Positions 59,580 through 64,000 of a DNA stretch of 64,000 nucleotides are shown one piece after another (the stretch's first letter is position 1; the number at the start of each line of letters is the position of its first letter). The notes under the pieces are model-generated. The model worked only from the letters and a program-made list of their open reading frames with translations. It ran no database searches and was not told the origin of the DNA. A program made the translations under genes and the position numbers. Origin of the DNA: Penium margaritaceum (Eukaryota; Streptophyta; Zygnematophyceae; Desmidiales; Peniaceae); assembly GCA_023375785.1 (NCBI GenBank), contig SZWC01000082.1, forward strand, positions 382,482 through 446,481, written 5' to 3'.

Positions 59580-61530
59580 TGCCAGAGTTGTACCTGAGTT
59601 GTTCGAGAGTTGTGCCCGAATTGTGCTAGAATTGTGCCAGAGTTGTGCCACAGTTGTGCCAGAGTTGTGCCAGAGCTGTGCCATAGTTTTGGCAGAGTTG
59701 TGCTCTATTTGTACAAGATTTGTGCCAGAGTTGTGCCAGTGTTGTGCTAGAGTTGTTGCATAGTTGTGCCAGAGTTGTACAAGAGATGTGCCAGAGTTGT
59801 GCCAGAGTTGTGCTAGAGTTGTGCCAGAGTTGTGCCAGAGTTTTGCCATAGTTGTGCCAGAGTAGTTCCAGAGTTGTTCCAGGGTTGTGCCACAGTTGTG
59901 CCAGAGTTGTGTCAGAGTTTTGCCAGAGTTGTGCCAGAGTTGTGCCAGAGTTGTACCAGAGTTCTGCCAGAGTTGTGCCAGAGTTGTGCCAGAGTTGTGC
60001 CAGAGTTGTGCCAGAGTTGTGCCAGAGTTATGCCAGATTTGTGCCAGAGTTGTGCCAGAGTTTTGCCAGGGTTGTGCCAGAGTTGTTCAAGAGATGTGCC
60101 AGAGTTTTGCCAGAGTTGTGCCATAGTTGTGACAGAGTTGTGCCAGATTTGTGCCAGAGTTGTGCCAAAGCTGTGCCAGAGTTGTGCCAAAGTTGTGCCA
60201 GACTTGTGCCAGATTTGTGCCAGAGTAGTGCGAGAGTTGTGCCACAGTTGTGCCACAATTGTGCCAGAGTTGTGCCAGACTTGTGCCAGACTTGTGCCAG
60301 ATTTGTGCCAGAGCTGTGCCAGAGTTGTGCCAGAGTTGTGCCAGACTTGTGCCAGAGTTGTGCCAGAGTAGTGCGAGAGTTGTGCCACAGTTGTGCCACA
60401 ATTGTGCCAGAGTTGTGCCAGACTTGTGCCAGACTTGTGCCAGATTTGTGCCAGAGTTGTACCAGAGTAGTGCTAGAGTTGTGCCAGTGTTGTGCTTGAG
60501 TTGTTTTCGAGTTGTGCCAGAGTTGTTCCAGAGTTGTGCTAGAGTTCTGCTAGAGTTGTGACAGAGTTCTGCCAAAGGTGTGCAAGAGTTGTGCCAGAGT
60601 TGTGCTGGAATTGTACCGGACTTGTGCTATAGTTGTGCCAGAGTTGTGCCAGAGTTGTGCAAGAGTTGGGCCAGAGTTGTGCCTGGGTTGTGTCAGAGTT
60701 GTGCAAGAGTTGTGCCATAGATGTGCTTGAGTTATTCTAGAGCTGTGCCAGAGTTGTGCCAGAGTTCTGCCAGAGTTGTGCCAGAGTTTTGCTCGAGCTA
60801 TGCCAGAGTTGTGCCAGAGTTGTGCCAGATTTGTGCCAGAGTTGTGTGGGAGTTCTTCCAGAATTGTGCCATAGATGTGCTGGAGTTCTGCGAGAGTTGT
60901 GCGAATGTTGTGCCAGAGTTGTGCCAGAGCGGTGCCAGGGTTGTGCCAGAGTTGTGCCAGAGTCATACCACAGTTGTGCCAGAGTTGTGCCAGAGTTGTG
61001 TAAGAGTTGTGATAGAGTTGTGCCAGAGTTGTATTAGAGTTGTGCTGAAGTTGTGCCAGAGGTGTGCCGAAGTTGTGCCAGAGTTGTGCCAGAGTTGTGC
61101 CAGAGTAGTGCAAGAGCTGGTCCAGAATTGTACTAGAGTTGTGCCAGAGTTATTCCTGAGTTCTGCCAGATTTGTGCCCGAATTGTGCGAGAGTTTTATG
61201 ACAGTTGTGCCACAGTTGTGCCAGAGTTCTGCGAGGGTTGTGCTTGTGTTGTGCCAGAGATGTGCTTGAGTTGTTCTAGATCTGTGCCAGAGCTGTGCCA
61301 GAGTTGAGCCATAGTTGTGCTTGAGTTGTTCTAGAGCTGTGCCAGAGTTGTGCCAAAGTTGTGCCAAAGTTGTGCCAAAGTTGTGCTCGAGCTGTGCCAG
61401 AGTAGTGCCAGAGTTGTGCCAGATTTGTGTCAGAGTTGTTCCAGAATTGTGCCAGAATTGTGCTGGACTTATGCCAGGGTTGTGCCAGAGATGTGCCAGA
61501 GTTGTGCCAGAGTTGTTACAGAGTTGTGCC
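59580..61530. repeat. Terminal duplication, copy 1
   Basis: A long ordered series, with landmarks GTGCCCGAATTGTGCTAG (59,610), GTAGTTCCAGAGTTG (59,863), GCCAAAGGTGTGC (60,573), GTGTGGGAGTTCTTCC (60,844), GAGCTGGTCCAGAATTG (61,116). It recurs downstream at offsets of about 2,145 bp early and 2,475 bp (225 units) later. The change of offset shows extra units gained in copy 2. Confidence 0.85.
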
Positions 61531-61680
61531 AGAGTTGTGCCAGAGTAGTGCCAGAGTTGTGCCAGATTTGTGTCAGAGTTGTTCCAGAATTGTGCCAGAA
61601 TTGTGCTGGACTTATGCCAGGGTTGTGCCAGAGATGTGCCAGAGTTGTGCCAGAGTTGTTACAGAGTTTTGCTAGAGTTG
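61390..61680. repeat. 143-bp tandem duplication (13 undecamers)
   Basis: GTAGTGCCAGAG through GTGTCAGAGTTGTTCCAG, GCTGGACTTATGCCAGGG and GTTGTTACAGAG occurs from about 61,393 and again from about 61,536. The same series reappears at the right edge of the window (from about 63,868). Confidence 0.88.
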
Positions 61681-61699
61681 TGCCAGAGTTGTGCAAGAG

Positions 61700-64000
61700 T
61701 TGTGCCAGAGTTGTGCCAGAGTTGTGCCAGAGTTGTGCCTGAGTTGTTCAAGAGTTGTGCCCGAATTGTGCTAGAATTGTGCCAGAGTTGTGCCACAGTT
61801 GTGCCAGAGTTGTGCCAGAGTTGTGCCATAGTTTTGGCAGAGTTGTGCTCGATTTGTACAAGAGTTGTGCCAGAGTTGTGCCAGAGTTGTGCTAGAGATA
61901 TTGCATAGTTGTGCCAGAGTTGTACCAGAGATGTGCCAGAGTTGTGCCAGAGTTGTGCTAGGGTTGTGCCAGAGTTGTGCCAGAGTTTTGCCATAGTTGT
62001 GCAAGAGTAGTTCCAGAGTTGTTCCAGGGTTGTGCCACAGTTGTACCAGAGTTGTGTCAGAGTTTTGCCAGAGTTGTGCCAGAGTTGTGCCAGAGTTGTA
62101 CCAGAGTTGTGCCAGAGTTGTGCCAGAGTTGTGCCAGAGTTGTGCCAGAGTTGTGTCAGAGTTTTGCCAGAGTTGTGCCAGAGTTGTGCCAGAGTTGTAC
62201 CAGAGTTGTGCCAGAGTTGTGCCAGAGTTGTGCCAGAGTTGTGCCAGAGTTGTGCCAGAGTTATGCCAGATTTGTGCCAGAGTTGTGCCAGAGTTGTGCC
62301 AGGGTTGTGCCAGAGTTGTGCAAGAGATGTGCCAGAGTTTTGCCAGAGTTGTGTCATAGTTGTGACAGAGTTGTGCCAGATTTGTGCCAGAGTTGTGCCA
62401 GAGTTGTGCCAGAGTTGTGCCAGAGTTGTGCCAGAGTTGTGCCAGAGTTGTGCCAGAGTTGTGCCAGAGTTGTGCCAGGGTTGTGCCAGAGTTGTGCAAG
62501 AGATGTGCCAGAGTTTTGCCAGAGTTGTGTCATAGTTGTGACAGAGTTGTGCCAGATTTGTGCCAGAGTTGTGCCAGAGTTGTGCCAGGGTTGTGCCAGA
62601 GTTGTGCAAGAGATGTGCCAGAGTTTTGCCAGAGTTGTGTCATAGTTGTGACAGAGTTGTGCCAGATTTGTGCCAGAGTTGTGCCAAAGCTGTGCCAGAA
62701 TTGTGCCAAAGTTGTGCCAGACTTGTGCCAGATTTGTGCCAGAGTAGTGCGAGAGTTGTGCCACAGTTGTGCCACAATTGTGCCAGAGTTGTGCCAGACT
62801 TGTGCCAGACTTGTGCCAGATTTGTGCCAGAGTAGTGCGAGAGTTGTGCCACAGTTGTGCCACAATTGTGCCAGAGTTGTGCCAGACTTGTGCCAGACTT
62901 GTGCCAGATTTGTGCCAGAGTTGTACCAGAGTAGTGCTAGAGTTGTGCCAGTGTTGTGCCAGAGTTGTTTTTTAGTTGTGCCAGAGTTGTGCCAGAGTTG
63001 TGCTAGAGTTCTGCTAGAGTTGTGACAGAGTTTTGCCAAAGGTGTGCAAGAGTTGTGCCAGAGTTGTGCTGGAATTGTACCGGACTTGTGCTATAGTTGT
63101 GCCAGAGTTGTGCCAGAGTTGTGCAAGAGTTGGGCCAGAGTTTTGCCTGGGTTGTGTCAGAGTTGTGCAAGAGTTGTGCCAGAGTTGTGCCATAGATGTG
63201 CTTGAGTTGTTCTAGAGTTGGGCCAGAGTTGTGCCAGAGTTCTGCCAGAGTTGTGCCAGAGTTTTTCTCGAGCTATGCCAGAGTTGTGCCAGAGTTGTGC
63301 CAGATTTGTGCCAGAGTTGTGTGGGAGTTCTTCCATAATTGTGCCATAGTTGTGCTGGAGTTCTGCGAGAGTTGTGCGAAAGCTGTGCCAGAGTTGTGCC
63401 AGAGCGGTGCCAGGATTGTGCCAGAGTTGTGCCAGAGTCATACCACAGTTGTGCCAGAGTTGTGCCAGAGTTGTGTAAGAGTTGTGATAGAGTTGTGCCA
63501 GAGTTGTATTAGAGTTGTGCCGAAGTTGTGCCAGAGGTGTGCCGAAGTTGTGCCAGAGTTGTGCCAGAGTTGTGCCAGAGTAGTGCAAGAGCTGGTCCAG
63601 AATTGTACTAGAGTTGTGCCAGAGTTATTCCTGAGTTCTGCCAGATTTGTGCCCGAATTGTGCGAGAGTTTTACGACAGTTGTGCCACAGTTGTGCCAGA
63701 GTTGTGCGAGGGTTGTGCTTGTGTTGTGCCAGAGATGTGCTTGAGTTGTTCTAGAGCTGTGCCAGAGCTGTGCCAGAGTTGAGCCATAGTTGTGCTTGAG
63801 TTGTTCTAGAGCTGTGCCAGAGTTGTGCCAAAGTTGTGCCAAAGTTGTGCCAAAGTTGTGCTCGAGCTGTGCCATAGTAGTGCCAGAGTTGTGCCAGATT
63901 TGTGTCAGAGTTGTTCCAGAATTGTGCCAGAATTGTGCTGGACTTATGCCAGGGTTGTGCCAGAGATGTGCCAGAGTTGTGCCAGAGTTGTTACAGAGTT
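61700..64000. repeat. Terminal duplication, copy 2 (cut by window edge)
   Basis: Matches 59,580-61,530 in landmark order. It is lengthened by a 110-176-bp repeated segment in which GCCAGGGTTGTGCCAGAG plus GTGTCATAGTTGTGACAGAG occurs three times (from about 62,299, 62,475 and 62,585), and by a repeated GTAGTGCGAGAGTTGTGCCA segment near 62,740 and 62,830. It probably continues beyond 64,000. Confidence 0.83.

Larger units (their letters stand above)
38301..64000. repeat. 11-bp satellite block A6 (25.7 kb, continues past the window)
   Basis: Uninterrupted GTTGTGCCAGA-type units to the right edge. Variation is organised: several HORs, paired duplications of 110, 121, 143, 176 and 253 bp, and larger modules marked by GTGCTTGAGTTGTTCTAGAG. 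Every frame that avoids a stop reads the CQSCARVVPEL cycle (plus) or SGTTLAQLWHN cycle (minus). No non-repetitive insert longer than a few bases was found. Confidence 0.97.

Overview
The window is satellite DNA from end to end. I see no credible protein-coding gene, tRNA, rRNA, transposon, CRISPR array or promoter. It splits into two large tandem-repeat domains that meet abruptly near 26,674. Positions 1-26,673 are a 10-bp satellite with canonical unit CAACCACTCG (common variants end TG or CA). Positions 26,674-64,000 are an unrelated 11-bp satellite with canonical unit GTTGTGCCAGA. Arrays this long with nested higher-order repeats (HORs) point to a eukaryotic nuclear chromosome, probably heterochromatin (pericentromeric, subtelomeric, or a sex/B chromosome). 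The species cannot be identified from the sequence. The main decamer variation falls on its single CpG and looks like methyl-CpG decay (CG to TG or CA), which suggests a genome with DNA methylation; this is inference. Layout of the decamer domain: a recurrent module about 0.7 kb apart, marked by shortened 6-bp and 9-bp units, is found in 0-9.4 kb and 16.2-17.7 kb. A 50-bp HOR (24 copies) lies at 9,841-11,060. A 40-bp HOR (51 copies) lies at 17,691-19,740 and starts exactly where a segmental duplication of the first 0.84 kb of the window ends. A second recurrent cassette appears at about 13.2, 21.2, 23.2 and 25.7 kb. Several smaller duplications (101, 120, 180, 210, 240 bp) are also present. 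Layout of the undecamer domain: from 26.7 to 38.3 kb, blocks of the 11-bp repeat alternate with five related spacers of about 0.5 kb (S1-S5). Each spacer is about 2.4 copies of a different monomer of about 190 bp carrying a conserved inverted repeat. From 38.3 kb to the end the 11-bp array is uninterrupted and holds HORs of 110 bp (35.3-37.1 kb, just before S5), 66 bp (40.6-41.1 kb), 264 bp (44.5-49.06 kb, 17 periods), 77 bp (49.6-50.3 kb) and 22 bp (52.4-52.6 kb). It also holds a 1.4-3 kb block present three times and a 2.1-2.5 kb terminal duplication. Nearly all HOR and duplication lengths are whole multiples of 10 or 11 bp, as expected from in-register unequal exchange. Both canonical units lack stop codons in all six frames, so the window is full of long but meaningless open frames, including three of more than 1,500 codons over the 264-bp array. 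These are not annotated as genes. The points of most interest are how the satellites arise and expand: spacer edges that look like the seed of the 11-bp unit, HOR expansions at duplication breakpoints, and possible CpG decay.
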